From Spirosoma sp. (GTDB lineage Bacteria > Bacteroidota > Bacteroidia > Cytophagales > Spirosomataceae): a DNA stretch of 64,000 bases. This document shows positions 45,758-55,800 of the stretch, in pieces. The notes under the pieces are model-generated. The model worked only from the letters and a program-made list of their open reading frames with translations. It searched no databases and had not been told where the DNA came from. Position 1 is the first letter of the stretch; each line of letters begins with the position of its first letter. Position numbers and translations under genes: made by a program. The stretch is taken from assembly GCF_026391055.1 (NCBI RefSeq), contig NZ_JAPLET010000017.1, positions 248,001-312,000 of the forward strand, in the 5' to 3' direction.

Positions 45758-48700
45758 TTAAAGTCCGAAGTTGAGATTAAAGCCCATGCTACGCGCCGAT
45801 GGCGTATTACCGTTTTCGAAACCCTGCACGTTACCATCGCCGTAGTAGCTGGTTTCGGGGTCGATGTGTGGTATATTTTTGTAGAGAAGCGCCAGATTCC
45901 GTCCCACCAGCGCAAACGTTGCACTGCGGAAGGGCGTTTTTCCCAGCCATCGATGTGGAATGGTAAAGCCCAGCCGCACTTCCCGGAGTTTTACATAACT
46001 CGCATCGAAAATGTAATTCTCGTTGACGTTGCGATTGTAAAAATTGTGGTAGTAATCATCTGCCGAAGCTACCGCCGTGGTGTTAGGCGAATACGAGAAG
46101 CTGCCGTCGGCATTGGCTTTTTCCACAACGCCCTGCCCCACAATATTGCCTTCGCGGCCGGGCAGCGTTTCGGCCAGCACGCCCGTATACCGACCAATAT
46201 TGATACCCTGCGAGAAGACATTACCACCGTAGCGCACGTCGATCAGCGAACTGAGCGATACCCATTTGTAGGAGAATGTATTCTGGAAACCACCCGTCCA
46301 TTTCGGCATGATGTTCCCGACCACTTTCCGGTCCGATGCCATGATGGGGTACCCCTGACTGTTGAAAATGAGGTTGCCGCTCGGATCGCGCCGGTAATAC
46401 GTGCCGTAGAAATTGCCGTACGGATCGCCCGGCCGGGCTTCCAGAATCACGTTGCGCAGCAGCGAACCAGTATTGATCTGATAGGTCGACAGGCCACCCA
46501 AATCCACCACTTCGGAGCGGTTACGGGCGAAGTTGATCCCCACATCCCAGCGGAATCCACCCGCATTCTTGACCGGTGCTCCCGACAGTTCAATCTCGAA
46601 ACCGCTGTTCCGAATCTGCCCGGCGTTGATAACCGAGTTGTAATAACCCGAACTTTGCGCCACGTTGGCCTGTAAAATCTGGTTCTTCGTATTCTTGTCG
46701 TAATACGTGAACTCGAAGTTAAGCGCATTTCTGAACAGCCGGGTTTCAACGCCAAACTCAATGGCCGTCGTTAGCTCGGGCTTCAGGTTTTTGTTATAAA
46801 TAAGGTTGTTTTCCGAGAAGGTCGTCGTGTTACCCCAGGCTGTTTCGCTCGAATACACCTGCGTCAAATTATACGGGTCGGTGTCGTTACCCACCTGGGC
46901 AAAGCCGCCCCGCAGCTTGGCGTAGGTCAGCACGTTGGAAGAGAGTCCCAGCATATCCGTTACAATGGCGCTGGCCGATATAGACGGATAAAAATAGCTC
47001 CGGTTACCGGCGGGCAGCGTACTCGACCAGTCATTGCGGGCCGTGAGGTCGACAAACAGGTAATCCCGGAACGACAGCGATGCCGAGCCGTAGAGGCTGT
47101 TTACCCGCTTGTCCGTAATGCGGTTATACACCGTTGGGCGCGATTTCGCATTGCCGATGTTGTACAGGTTGGGAATCGTCAACTCCGACGCGTACATGTA
47201 ATCGCGCTGGGTGTAGTTTCGACGGGTGTTGCCGCCCACCGAGGCTACGATGTGAAATTCGTTGAATCGTTTGTCGGCGGTCAGCAGGAAATCGCTGTTG
47301 GTTTCGCTGACATACACAATATCTTCGGCATAGCTGCCATTGGGAACGCCTACGTTTTTGGCCTGTTTGGTGGTTCGCCGATCGTTTGAAAAATCGGTTC
47401 CGGTACGGCCTGTCAGCGTCAGCCAGTCGGTTAGTTTATAGGTGGCGGTAATGTTGCCAATCAGGCGATCTTTATCGTTGGCATATTTCAGGTACTTCAG
47501 CGCATAAGCCGGGTTGTTCCAGTAGTTGAGATTCCAGTTGCGCTGCACGGGCCATTGGCTTGGGTCGGTATCGGGCTGAACCGGATTGGCCTTGAGGTCT
47601 TCCAGATCGACCTGCCGACCGAACCATATCCAGTAAAGGTTCAGGTTTTGCCGGTTATCGGAGCCGTCTTTCACGTAATTGATGCTGGTACGGACGGTGA
47701 ATTTCGGGGTAAAATTCCAGCCGGCATTGAACGACAGATTTTGCCGTTTATAGTTCGTATTGGGCAGCATCCCCTTTTGGTAGAGATTGGTGTAACCCAA
47801 CCGAAAATCGCCTTTCTCGTTACCGCCCGTCAGCGCAATGCTGTTCGTTGTGGTAACGCCAGTATCGTAGAAGTTTTTGACGTTATCGGGCCGGGCAATC
47901 CAGGGTGTGGCGGTGCGTTTACCATCGGCGCCAATGGGTGAGTTGTATTGAGGAATCAGCCGACCGTCCAGTTTTGGCCCCCAGCTTTCGTCGACGCCAT
48001 CATTAACGCCCCCGCCCATGCCATCGACGTACGAAAACTGCCCTTTAAGTCCCTGGCCGTATTCGTGCTGGAAATCAGGCAGCCGCAGCGGGTTCTCGAA
48101 CGTGGTGTTGGTGTTGACCGTCACGCCAACGTTTTTACTGGCCGAGCCCCGTTTTGTAGTGATCAGAATAACCCCGTTGGCCGCCCGCGAGCCGTACAGC
48201 GCAGCGGCATTGGCACCTTTCAGCACCGAAATGTTGTCGATGTCATCCGGGTTGATCGACGATGCGCCGTTTCCGTAATCGGTAGTTACATTATTGACGT
48301 TTCCGCCCGTGCTGCCCGGCGTTACGTTGTAGCTGCCATTATCGATCGGAATCCCGTCGACCACAAACAGCGGCTGGTTATTGCCTCCGATGGAGTTGGC
48401 TCCGCGAATCAGAATCCGCGACGATGCGCCAGGTAATCCGTTCGTTGCCGTCACCTGGATACCGGCAATCTTACCCGAAAGGGCGTTGACCAGGTTGGTT
48501 GGCCGTGCCTGTGTGAGTTCGTTTCCCTTCAACTCCTGAAGGCTGTATCCGAGTGCTTTTTTATCCCGCGAAATACCCAGTGCCGTCACGACCACTTCGC
48601 TCAACTGAGACGCATCTTCAGCCAGCGAAATTACCACTTCAGTCTGGTTGCCAATGGCTATTTCCTGCGCCACAAAGCCGATATAGGAAACGGCCAGAGT

Positions 48701-48937
48701 AGCATTGGGTTGTGCATTGATTGAAAAGCTCCCCTCCGCATCCGTTACCGCCCCAACCGACGAGCCTTTTACCAGAACATTGGCACCGGGAAGACCTGCT
48801 CCATCAGTTTTGGACAGAATTTTTCCCGTAATCGTGCGGCCCGGATTCTGCGCCAGAGCGGAGAGGTTAGTGAGCAACCAGATGGCCATAAGGAGCGTGA
48901 GATACTGTCTCCTTTCGTTCGTTAAAATGTGTTTCAT
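45758..48937 (-). CDS. SusC/RagA-family TonB-linked outer-membrane transporter, second pair
   Basis: A 1059-residue transporter starting at ATG 48937 (an open frame 14 codons upstream lacks sense as signal). TITGKILSKTDGAGLPGANVLV is the carboxypeptidase-regulatory domain. EVVVTALGISRDKKALGYSLQEL and the SusC signature QPLFVVDGIPIDN...NPDDIDNISVLKGANAAALYG lead into the barrel, which ends in MGFNLNFGL. With the SusD-like partner it imports an unknown nutrient. No glycoside hydrolase is adjacent, and the M28 peptidase upstream suggests a peptide or mixed substrate only by proximity. Confidence 0.95.
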   Translation of the reverse strand: MKHILTNERRQYLTLLMAIWLLTNLSALAQNPGRTITGKILSKTDGAGLPGANVLVKGSSVGAVTDAEGSFSINAQPNATLAVSYIGFVAQEIAIGNQTEVVISLAEDASQLSEVVVTALGISRDKKALGYSLQELKGNELTQARPTNLVNALSGKIAGIQVTATNGLPGASSRILIRGANSIGGNNQPLFVVDGIPIDNGSYNVTPGSTGGNVNNVTTDYGNGASSINPDDIDNISVLKGANAAALYGSRAANGVILITTKRGSASKNVGVTVNTNTTFENPLRLPDFQHEYGQGLKGQFSYVDGMGGGVNDGVDESWGPKLDGRLIPQYNSPIGADGKRTATPWIARPDNVKNFYDTGVTTTNSIALTGGNEKGDFRLGYTNLYQKGMLPNTNYKRQNLSFNAGWNFTPKFTVRTSINYVKDGSDNRQNLNLYWIWFGRQVDLEDLKANPVQPDTDPSQWPVQRNWNLNYWNNPAYALKYLKYANDKDRLIGNITATYKLTDWLTLTGRTGTDFSNDRRTTKQAKNVGVPNGSYAEDIVYVSETNSDFLLTADKRFNEFHIVASVGGNTRRNYTQRDYMYASELTIPNLYNIGNAKSRPTVYNRITDKRVNSLYGSASLSFRDYLFVDLTARNDWSSTLPAGNRSYFYPSISASAIVTDMLGLSSNVLTYAKLRGGFAQVGNDTDPYNLTQVYSSETAWGNTTTFSENNLIYNKNLKPELTTAIEFGVETRLFRNALNFEFTYYDKNTKNQILQANVAQSSGYYNSVINAGQIRNSGFEIELSGAPVKNAGGFRWDVGINFARNRSEVVDLGGLSTYQINTGSLLRNVILEARPGDPYGNFYGTYYRRDPSGNLIFNSQGYPIMASDRKVVGNIMPKWTGGFQNTFSYKWVSLSSLIDVRYGGNVFSQGINIGRYTGVLAETLPGREGNIVGQGVVEKANADGSFSYSPNTTAVASADDYYHNFYNRNVNENYIFDASYVKLREVRLGFTIPHRWLGKTPFRSATFALVGRNLALLYKNIPHIDPETSYYGDGNVQGFENGNTPSARSMGFNLNFGL

Positions 48938-49246
48938 AAGTTGCTGAATTAGAGAAAATATAGACAAGACTACTAGCACTATTTTCTAAAATTACACAAC
49001 AACCGATTGCCTTGCCTTTATAATGTAGTATAATATTCTAATTTTACCATTAAATACAAACTAATATTATGTTAGTTATATTTCATTTTTCAGAGCAGAT
49101 AAATCAGGTATACCTTAAAAAGAAAGTCGGCAGAGACGCATATGTTTGCTCGTCTCTACCGACTTTCAACTAATCAGCTATTGAACACAGAACCACGCAG
49201 CTGAAGGCATTAACCCTGTGCTTCTGTGTTCAATACCTTCATCTAC
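48938..49246. promoter_or_regulatory. Region upstream of second susC, with two hairpins
   Basis: About 310 nt. Its susC-proximal part (48938-49110) is AT-rich and must hold the susC promoter, though I see no full consensus. The distal part holds two hairpins that belong to the upstream M28 gene's 3' end. Confidence 0.5.
49115..49167 (-). terminator. Intrinsic terminator of the M28 gene
   Basis: GAAAGTCGGCAGAGACG (49122-49138) pairs with CGTCTCTACCGACTTTC (49151-49167) with one mismatch. Read on the minus strand it is followed by TTTTTAAGG. A second hairpin ATTGAACACAGAA (49180-49192) with 49222-49234 lies between it and the stop codon. Confidence 0.78.
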
Positions 49247-50611
49247 TTATAACCCATACTGATCCAGCAGGTACACCAAAGCAGCCATGGAAGCCGCGCC
49301 AAGTTCAAGCTCGCGCTGGCTTACTGTTTCAAACTTGTCGACAGTGGTGTGGTGATAATCGAAATACCGCTGCGAATCGGGTTTGAAGCCGAAGAGAACG
49401 GTACCGAGTTGCGCAAGTGGACCAATGTCGGCTCCTCCCCCACCCGCACCAATCTCTAACAGGCCATAAGGGGCCAGCAGTGGTTTCCAGGGCATCACTT
49501 TGGCGCGTTGGTCGGGAGTTCCCACAATGCCAAAGCCACGGGGCGTAAACCCGCCATTGTCCGATTCAACGGCTGCAATATGTTTTTCGTTATTCTTTTT
49601 GGCCAGGTCGGCATATTGAACGCCACCCCGGAGGCCATTTTCTTCGTTCATAAACATCACCGCACGAATTGTCCGCTTGGGTTTGATGCCCAATGCCTTC
49701 ATTATCCGTAACACTTCGATGGACTGCACACAACCCGCGCCATCATCGTGTGCGCCTTCGGCCAGATCCCACGAATCGAGGTGACCACCTACTACGATGA
49801 TCTCATCCGGTTTGTCGCTTCCTTTAATTTCGCCGACTACATTGTACGATTTGGCATCGGGCAGGGTTTCGCAGTTCTGCTTGAAGTAAAAGGTCAGGTT
49901 TGGATTTTCGGCCAGTGATTTGCTGAGCAGATCAGCCGCGTTGGTACTGATGGCCGCCGTTGGAATCAGGGGAACGCCTGTTCCGTAACGCATACCGCCC
50001 ACGTGCGGATTATCGTCGCGAACGTTGGTCATGGAGCGCACAATTGCCCCGACTGCACCTAGTTTGGCCGCTTCGGTGGCCCCATTGGCCCGTTGATCGA
50101 CGGCCCCGCCGTAGGCTTCAAAGGTATTGATTTTGGTCGGGTCCATCGGGCGGTTGTAGAAGACAATCTTACCCTTCACTTTATCCGGTCCTAAAGCCCG
50201 CAACTCCGGAAAGCTTTTTACTTCGATTACGCCCGCTTCGACGCCCTTTGGGCCGGTTGCGATAGAACCGCCTAGGGCTGCAATCGGCACTGTCATTTTC
50301 TGTTTACCATTCTGGATATAGGCTACTTCTTTTGCCCCGCGTACCCAATGGGGTACCATCACATCCTGCAAAAACACCCGGTCGAAACCTTCTTTCTCCA
50401 TCAACTGCTTCGTCCAGTCGACGGCTTTCTGCGCCCCTGCCGAGCCGCTCAGGCGCGGCCCGATCTGTTTGGTCATGTAGCGTAGCCAGTCGTAGGATTT
50501 ACCGTTGGCGAGTGCTTCGTCATAGATTTTTCGGATGGTTACCGAGTCGGCCGTTTGGGCCTGGGCGTAGCCAACCAGCACAGTAAAGAGAAGTGTAATG
50601 GTTTTCTTCAT
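49247..50611 (-). CDS. Secreted M28-family zinc peptidase
   Basis: A 454-residue secreted peptidase (signal MKKTITLLFTVLVGYAQA). The co-catalytic zinc site is complete: H and D in VGGHLDSWD, D in AHDDGAGC, EE in MNEENGLRGG, D in VESDNGGF, and H in DYHHTTVDKF. A PA-like domain is inserted before the catalytic residues (VEAGVIEVKSFPELRALG, KGKIVFYNRPM). It resembles carboxypeptidase Q / aminopeptidase Y-type enzymes that cleave dipeptides or N-terminal residues. It sits in the periplasm upstream of the second susCD on the same strand. Confidence 0.92.
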   Translation of the reverse strand: MKKTITLLFTVLVGYAQAQTADSVTIRKIYDEALANGKSYDWLRYMTKQIGPRLSGSAGAQKAVDWTKQLMEKEGFDRVFLQDVMVPHWVRGAKEVAYIQNGKQKMTVPIAALGGSIATGPKGVEAGVIEVKSFPELRALGPDKVKGKIVFYNRPMDPTKINTFEAYGGAVDQRANGATEAAKLGAVGAIVRSMTNVRDDNPHVGGMRYGTGVPLIPTAAISTNAADLLSKSLAENPNLTFYFKQNCETLPDAKSYNVVGEIKGSDKPDEIIVVGGHLDSWDLAEGAHDDGAGCVQSIEVLRIMKALGIKPKRTIRAVMFMNEENGLRGGVQYADLAKKNNEKHIAAVESDNGGFTPRGFGIVGTPDQRAKVMPWKPLLAPYGLLEIGAGGGGADIGPLAQLGTVLFGFKPDSQRYFDYHHTTVDKFETVSQRELELGAASMAALVYLLDQYGL

Positions 50612-51256
50612 AGTAAGCGGTTGTATTAGTTAAGAGGGCAATATACAGAAAAGCCCGCCCGCTTTCCAGCAACCGAATTTCGAATTCCTGGTCTTTATCA
50701 CTTCCCCACTCAACTAGCTGATAACCCGTTTAGGATCACTGTCATTCAGACAAAATCCTGCTGTATCTCACTTACTTACAAACCAGTAATATCGGTAACA
50801 AGCGGCTTCTACCCGTCTGGACGCCCTTAGTATGATAACATGAATAAGAAAGTGGAAGATATCAATTTACTCTATAAATTCATGCATAATAACACTGTGT
50901 CAGTATAAATACCAGAATAAAACTCTAACAAGAAAGTGAGCCCATCCGACACGATAAATAGCTACCGGGCAAACGGCACGAACGGACACCCTTTTGCATT
51001 TGAAATCCGTTCGATTTGAGTCTGTTGGTAAAAGGCGATTCGTCGTCGACGAAGACGCCCTATACAGCTTACTTATGGCTTGCCATAGTGAAGTATAAGG
51101 TTATTTACAGGCCGCCAGAAGAAACCCTTAGAGCGACCTCAGAGTACTTTATAAACCCATTAATGTACTTTGCATACTTATGAATAAATTAGCCAACAAT
51201 TTTTAGATAATATTAACTGGATCAGGCCACGAGCATTTTTGTAAAAAAGAACAGGT
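50612..51256. other. 645-nt gap at the edge of the accessory-looking block
   Basis: No gene, repeat or hairpin stands out. The part just before the GGCT-like gene is AT-rich. GTACTTTGCATAC at 51165-51177 resembles a -7 element with one base missing and no -33 match. From here on, codon choice looks more AT-rich than upstream. Confidence 0.4.
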
Positions 51257-52057
51257 ATGTTTATATATTTTGGGTACGGTTCTAATATCAACCTCGCTTC
51301 GCTTAAGGCAAAGGGGGTAACACCTGTTGCATCGGAACGGGGTGTTTTGCCCGGATGGCGTTTACGGTTTAACGTTCAGCACTGGTTTCATCATGAAGGC
51401 GGAGTGGGTAACATAGAACCCTCCACAAACCCGAATGATTTTGTAGAAGGTATGGTGCACACCTGCCATGAAACGGATCTTGCTGCACTTGACGCCGTGG
51501 AATCATACGGGTTGGGGTATGACAGAATTGAAGTGGACGTGGAAACCAGCCGTGGCATTGTAAGCGTACAAACGTATATCGGCCTCCCCGGTTTCCTCGA
51601 CAATACCTGCCTGCCCACACAGCGGTACCTGAATATTATTATAAAAGGAGCGGAAGAGGCTGGGTTAAGCCCTTTCTACATTGACAAACTCCGAAAAAAC
51701 CCTGTCCTGCCCGAAACGAACTTTCCCGCCTTTATACCGCCCCCGGGTCAGTGGCCACACTTCAACGAACAAACACTGGCCTTGCATCCGGAATTCACTG
51801 CATTAGGATTCGCCGTGTTTGATATGCAGCAGGCACGGGGAAAACTTCAGGGTATTATTGGTCTTCTGGGTGGAAAGGATATGACGCTATTTTTTGTAAA
51901 ACGACACGACACGAGCAGCGGCAACGAAACCGATGCCGATATCAAAAGCGGCAACATTTCTGATGGTGCTAAAGAATACCTCAATGCGTATATGAATGAA
52001 TTTATGAATGAATACAAATATGTAGGTATATACGACCCTTATAGACCTATCAAATAA
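51257..52057 (+). CDS. Gamma-glutamylcyclotransferase-like protein
   Basis: A 266-residue protein. The start MFIYFGYGSNINLASL holds the YGSN motif that binds the gamma-glutamyl group, and ALDAVESYGLGYDRIEVDVE supplies the conserved Glu (E of VESYG) that acts as acid/base. The GGCT/AIG2-like domain covers about residues 1-115. The rest, including FPAFIPPPGQWPHFN and a Tyr/Asn-rich tail, is an unfamiliar extension. The family turns gamma-glutamyl peptides, including glutathione, into 5-oxoproline plus free amino acid or dipeptide. It heads a same-strand run leading to a signalling giant, then glutathione synthesis genes, so a turnover step is plausible. Cytosolic. Confidence 0.75.
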   Translation: MFIYFGYGSNINLASLKAKGVTPVASERGVLPGWRLRFNVQHWFHHEGGVGNIEPSTNPNDFVEGMVHTCHETDLAALDAVESYGLGYDRIEVDVETSRGIVSVQTYIGLPGFLDNTCLPTQRYLNIIIKGAEEAGLSPFYIDKLRKNPVLPETNFPAFIPPPGQWPHFNEQTLALHPEFTALGFAVFDMQQARGKLQGIIGLLGGKDMTLFFVKRHDTSSGNETDADIKSGNISDGAKEYLNAYMNEFMNEYKYVGIYDPYRPIK

Positions 52058-52102
52058 TATTGGTTACAAGCAGTTTTTTAATATATTTAAAGAAAAAAGC
52101 GC

Positions 52103-52819
52103 ATGGCTAACTATCCCGCATCAATGCCTCATGGTGAAATAAAGGAGGTATTCAAAGATGTCTTCTTTGTGCCCGGTACTATGAAGAATGAATTTTTCGG
52201 CTCAATGTGGCAATTCAGCAGAAACATGACGATAGTGAGAGAGGGCAGGAAATTGACCATATTGAATTCTGTCCGCTTGAATGATCAGGGATTATCAGCC
52301 CTCGATGCGTTGGGTGAGGTAGTAAATGTAGTGCGGCTGGGCGATATGCATGGGATGGATGACCCCTTTTATGTAAACCGCTACGGTGCTGCTTTCTGGG
52401 CCTTGCCCGATATGAAGGTACAGAATGGCTTGACAATAAATAAAGAATTGAAGGTGGGCGGTGAAATGCCTTTCGCTGATGGATCACTCTTTGTATTTGA
52501 AACGGTGAAACGTCCGGAATGCATCTTACGGCTGAACCGTGAAGGAGGCATTATGATTGCCTGCGATTCTTTGCAGAACTGGGTTGAACCCGATCAGTTT
52601 TTTGATGAAACAACCAGTGCTACAATGGCAAACATGAAGTTCTTCCGCCGTGCCAATCTGGGTCCTGCCTGGATGTTTGAGAGCCAACCAGATGCCGCAG
52701 ACTTTATACGTTTAAAGGAAATACCATTCGAACACCTGTTATGCGGGCACGGCTATCCACTAGTTAATAACGGTCATCAGGAATTTCTACAAACGTTTAA
52801 CGAATACTTCAACATCTAA
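52103..52819 (+). CDS. Metallo-beta-lactamase-like protein lacking the HxHxDH motif
   Basis: A 238-residue cytosolic protein. The order of elements (FFVPGTMKNEFFGSMWQFSRNMTIV, then LTILNSVRLNDQGLSAL, VVRLGDMHGMDDPFYVNRYG, GIMIACDSLQNW and HLLCGHGYPLV) resembles the metallo-beta-lactamase fold with its late conserved GHG. The usual HxHxDH metal cluster is replaced by GDMHGMDDPFY. This points to a divergent or non-zinc member (DUF4336-like), or a regulatory relative. It lies 45 nt after the GGCT-like gene and ends 3 nt before the start of the giant kinase-cyclase, strong evidence for one operon. Catalytic role uncertain. Confidence 0.5.
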   Translation: MANYPASMPHGEIKEVFKDVFFVPGTMKNEFFGSMWQFSRNMTIVREGRKLTILNSVRLNDQGLSALDALGEVVNVVRLGDMHGMDDPFYVNRYGAAFWALPDMKVQNGLTINKELKVGGEMPFADGSLFVFETVKRPECILRLNREGGIMIACDSLQNWVEPDQFFDETTSATMANMKFFRRANLGPAWMFESQPDAADFIRLKEIPFEHLLCGHGYPLVNNGHQEFLQTFNEYFNI

Positions 52820-52822
52820 TGT

Positions 52823-55800
52823 GTGGACATCAAGCACAATAGCAGCATTGCAAAACCTATTCCCGGTTACCTGCTAGGAGAGAAGATTTCGGAATCAGCC
52901 TTACACGTTTTCTATTCCGCCATCAGAGAAAAGGATCAACAGGAAGTAGTTATAAAGACGCTTATTGATAGATATCCAAAAAAAGAAGATGTTGCCAGCC
53001 TTAGACGGGAATACCATATACTGACCAAACTTCAATTTGATGGCATTGTAAAGGTGCATGAATTGGTACCATTTGGTAATGGTAACTGGGGCATTGTAAT
53101 GGAAAAGTTTGGCATTTCATTGCGGGAGTACCTCACCCGCCGTGAAAACAATCTGTTACCGATAGAGCAATTCTTTACTGTGGCCATTCCCCTGGTAAGA
53201 TTGATAGGCAACCTTCATGAGAAACGAATTATTCATAAAGACATTAAACCGGCCAATATTCTTATTGATCCGGAGACCGGCAATTTACGTCTGATCGATT
53301 TTGCTTCCTCAACGGAGCTATCTAGGGAGCAGCCGAACTTCACTCTTGCCAAGTATATTGTAGGATCACTGCCTTACATGTCGCCTGAGCAAACAGGGCG
53401 CATGAATCGTGATGTTGATTTCCGGACGGATTATTACTCGCTTGGTATCACTTTTTACCAAATGCTTACGGGCCAGCTTCCTTTTACGGCAAACGATGCG
53501 TTAGAGTGGGTTCATTGCCATATAAGCCGGCAACCCATACCGGCGAACAAAGTGAACAGAAAGGTCCCGGCTGCCCTGGCAGATGTCATTGCAAAACTTA
53601 TTTCAAAAAATGCCGAGGCCCGTTATCAGAGCAGCTACGGCCTTGCATATGATCTGGAAAAATGCAGTGAGCAGATTAGAAAGGGCTTCTTCGAATTTAG
53701 CTTTGAATTAGCACAGGCAGATGTATTCCATACCTTTCAAATTCCGCAGAAGCTCTTCGGCCGTGAAAAGGAACTTGACCGGTTAGAATTAAATTTTGAT
53801 AACGTATGCCGTGGATCGGTAGAATTTTGCCTGGTGTCGGGGTATTCAGGCGTTGGTAAGTCGGTGCTGGTGCAGGAACTCGGCATATCCATTGTAAAGA
53901 AGCGAGGCTACCTCATTTCTGGTAAGTTTGAACAGTTCAAACAAAATATTGCATACGCTGCTTTTGCCAAGGCGTTTCGTAATCTTATTTATCAACTGCT
54001 GGGCGAGCCTCAGGAAAGTCTTGACCGTTGGAGCATTGCAATAAACCAGGCATTAGGTTCTAATGGGCAGTTACTGATTGATTTAATACCAGAATTGGAG
54101 TTGATAATCGGTTCCCAGCCGCCGGTACAGGAACTAACTCCGGCAGAAACGCAGAACCGCTTCTTAATGCTGCTTCAGAGTTTTGTGAAAGTTTTTGCTA
54201 CCGCAGATCATCCTTTGGTGCTTTTTTTGGACGACCTGCAATGGAGTGATATTCCTACACTGAACCTTATTCAGCGCCTTGCTATCACGCAGGAATTGGG
54301 ACATCTGTTCATCATCGGTGCTTACCGGGATAATGCTGTCGATGCCACACACCCACTCACTCTTACGATAGGAGAAATTCAAAACAAACGATTCGTAGAG
54401 AATTTACACCTCGAACCGTTAAGTCTCGACGCTGTAAATCAAATAGCGATGGGTACGTTGCTTTGTGATGAACAACGGGCCAAGCCATTGAGCCAGGTGA
54501 TTTTCGAAAAAACGGCGGGTAACCCGTTCTTTACCATTGAATTACTAAAGAGTCTCAATGTAAGAGAAATCATCTATTTCAATTCGGTAAAGGGTAAATG
54601 GGATTGGGATATTGAAGCCGTAAAAAAAACAGAAAAAAGTGATAATGTAGTAGACCTCCTGGTAGCACGTCAATCCCGTTTGCATGCAGCTACGCAACAC
54701 GTACTACAGCTTGCGGCCTGTATTGGCGCCACATTTGATCTGGAAACCTTGGCGATCATTCATGAGAGCACGATGCAGAAAACTGCGGAGGCTTTGGATG
54801 AGGCACTTCGGGCCAATATGGTAATTCCGTTAAGTGAGAACTATAAGTTTGTAGGACTAAGTGCGCCCTTTACTACCGAATACGTACCCGACATTGGTGA
54901 AGAAGAACGTTCCAACGAATTAAACTCAAGTTACAGATTTCAGCACGACAGAGTACAGCAGGCAGCTTACTCAATGATTGCACCGGAAAAAAGGCAGGCG
55001 CTGCATCTTTCAATAGGGCGGTTGATTCTTCAGCACACCAATGAAGAGAAACTCGATGAGGTGTTGATGGATGTGGTCGGGCATCTTAATGAGGGGCGGG
55101 CCCTGGTAAGCGATGCCTCTGACAGTAAAGCACTGGCGGATCTTAATTTGAAAGCAGGAATAAAAGCCAAGCAATCGTCGGCCTATGAAGCAGCATTGAA
55201 TTACCTGAAAACAGGGTATGAACTACTTAATAGCGACGCGTGGCAGGTGCATTATGACCTTACCTGGAAACTGAGTGAAGAAATTCAGCATTGTACGTAT
55301 TTAATCGGCGATTGGCATGAAGCTGACCATTGGACGGAGTCCATGTTGCAGCATTCTAAAACATCGGTGGAAAAAGCGCTGGTGCTATCGGCAAGAACAC
55401 GCCAATATGCAACGATTGGCAAGATGCGGGAATCTATCCGGGCGGCATGCGAAGGACTTGCATTTCTTGGTTTTGAGTTTCGGCAGGATCCTACCCCACA
55501 ACACGTGGCCGAAGAAACAAAACAGGTAGCCGTACATCTGAAAGGCAGGGCCATTGCTGATCTTATCAACATGCCCAGCCTGGAGGATACCAAAGCCAAA
55601 ATTGCCAGCCAACTGATGATGGAAACATTTGCGGCTGCTTTTTTATCCGGCAGTGGTATAATGTTCCCATACCTGGTTTTAAAGTCAGTGAATCTTGCGC
55701 TGCGTTATGGCAATAGTCCCGAAACGGCATTTGCGTATGCAGCCTACGGAATGCTTCTTTGCGGTTTACTGGATGATTCGTCACAAGGATATGAATATGG

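Noticed and set aside
45671-46675. 334-codon plus-strand frame
   Set aside because: Lies antisense to the susC barrel and the start of susD; no recognisable domain and no gene-like start.
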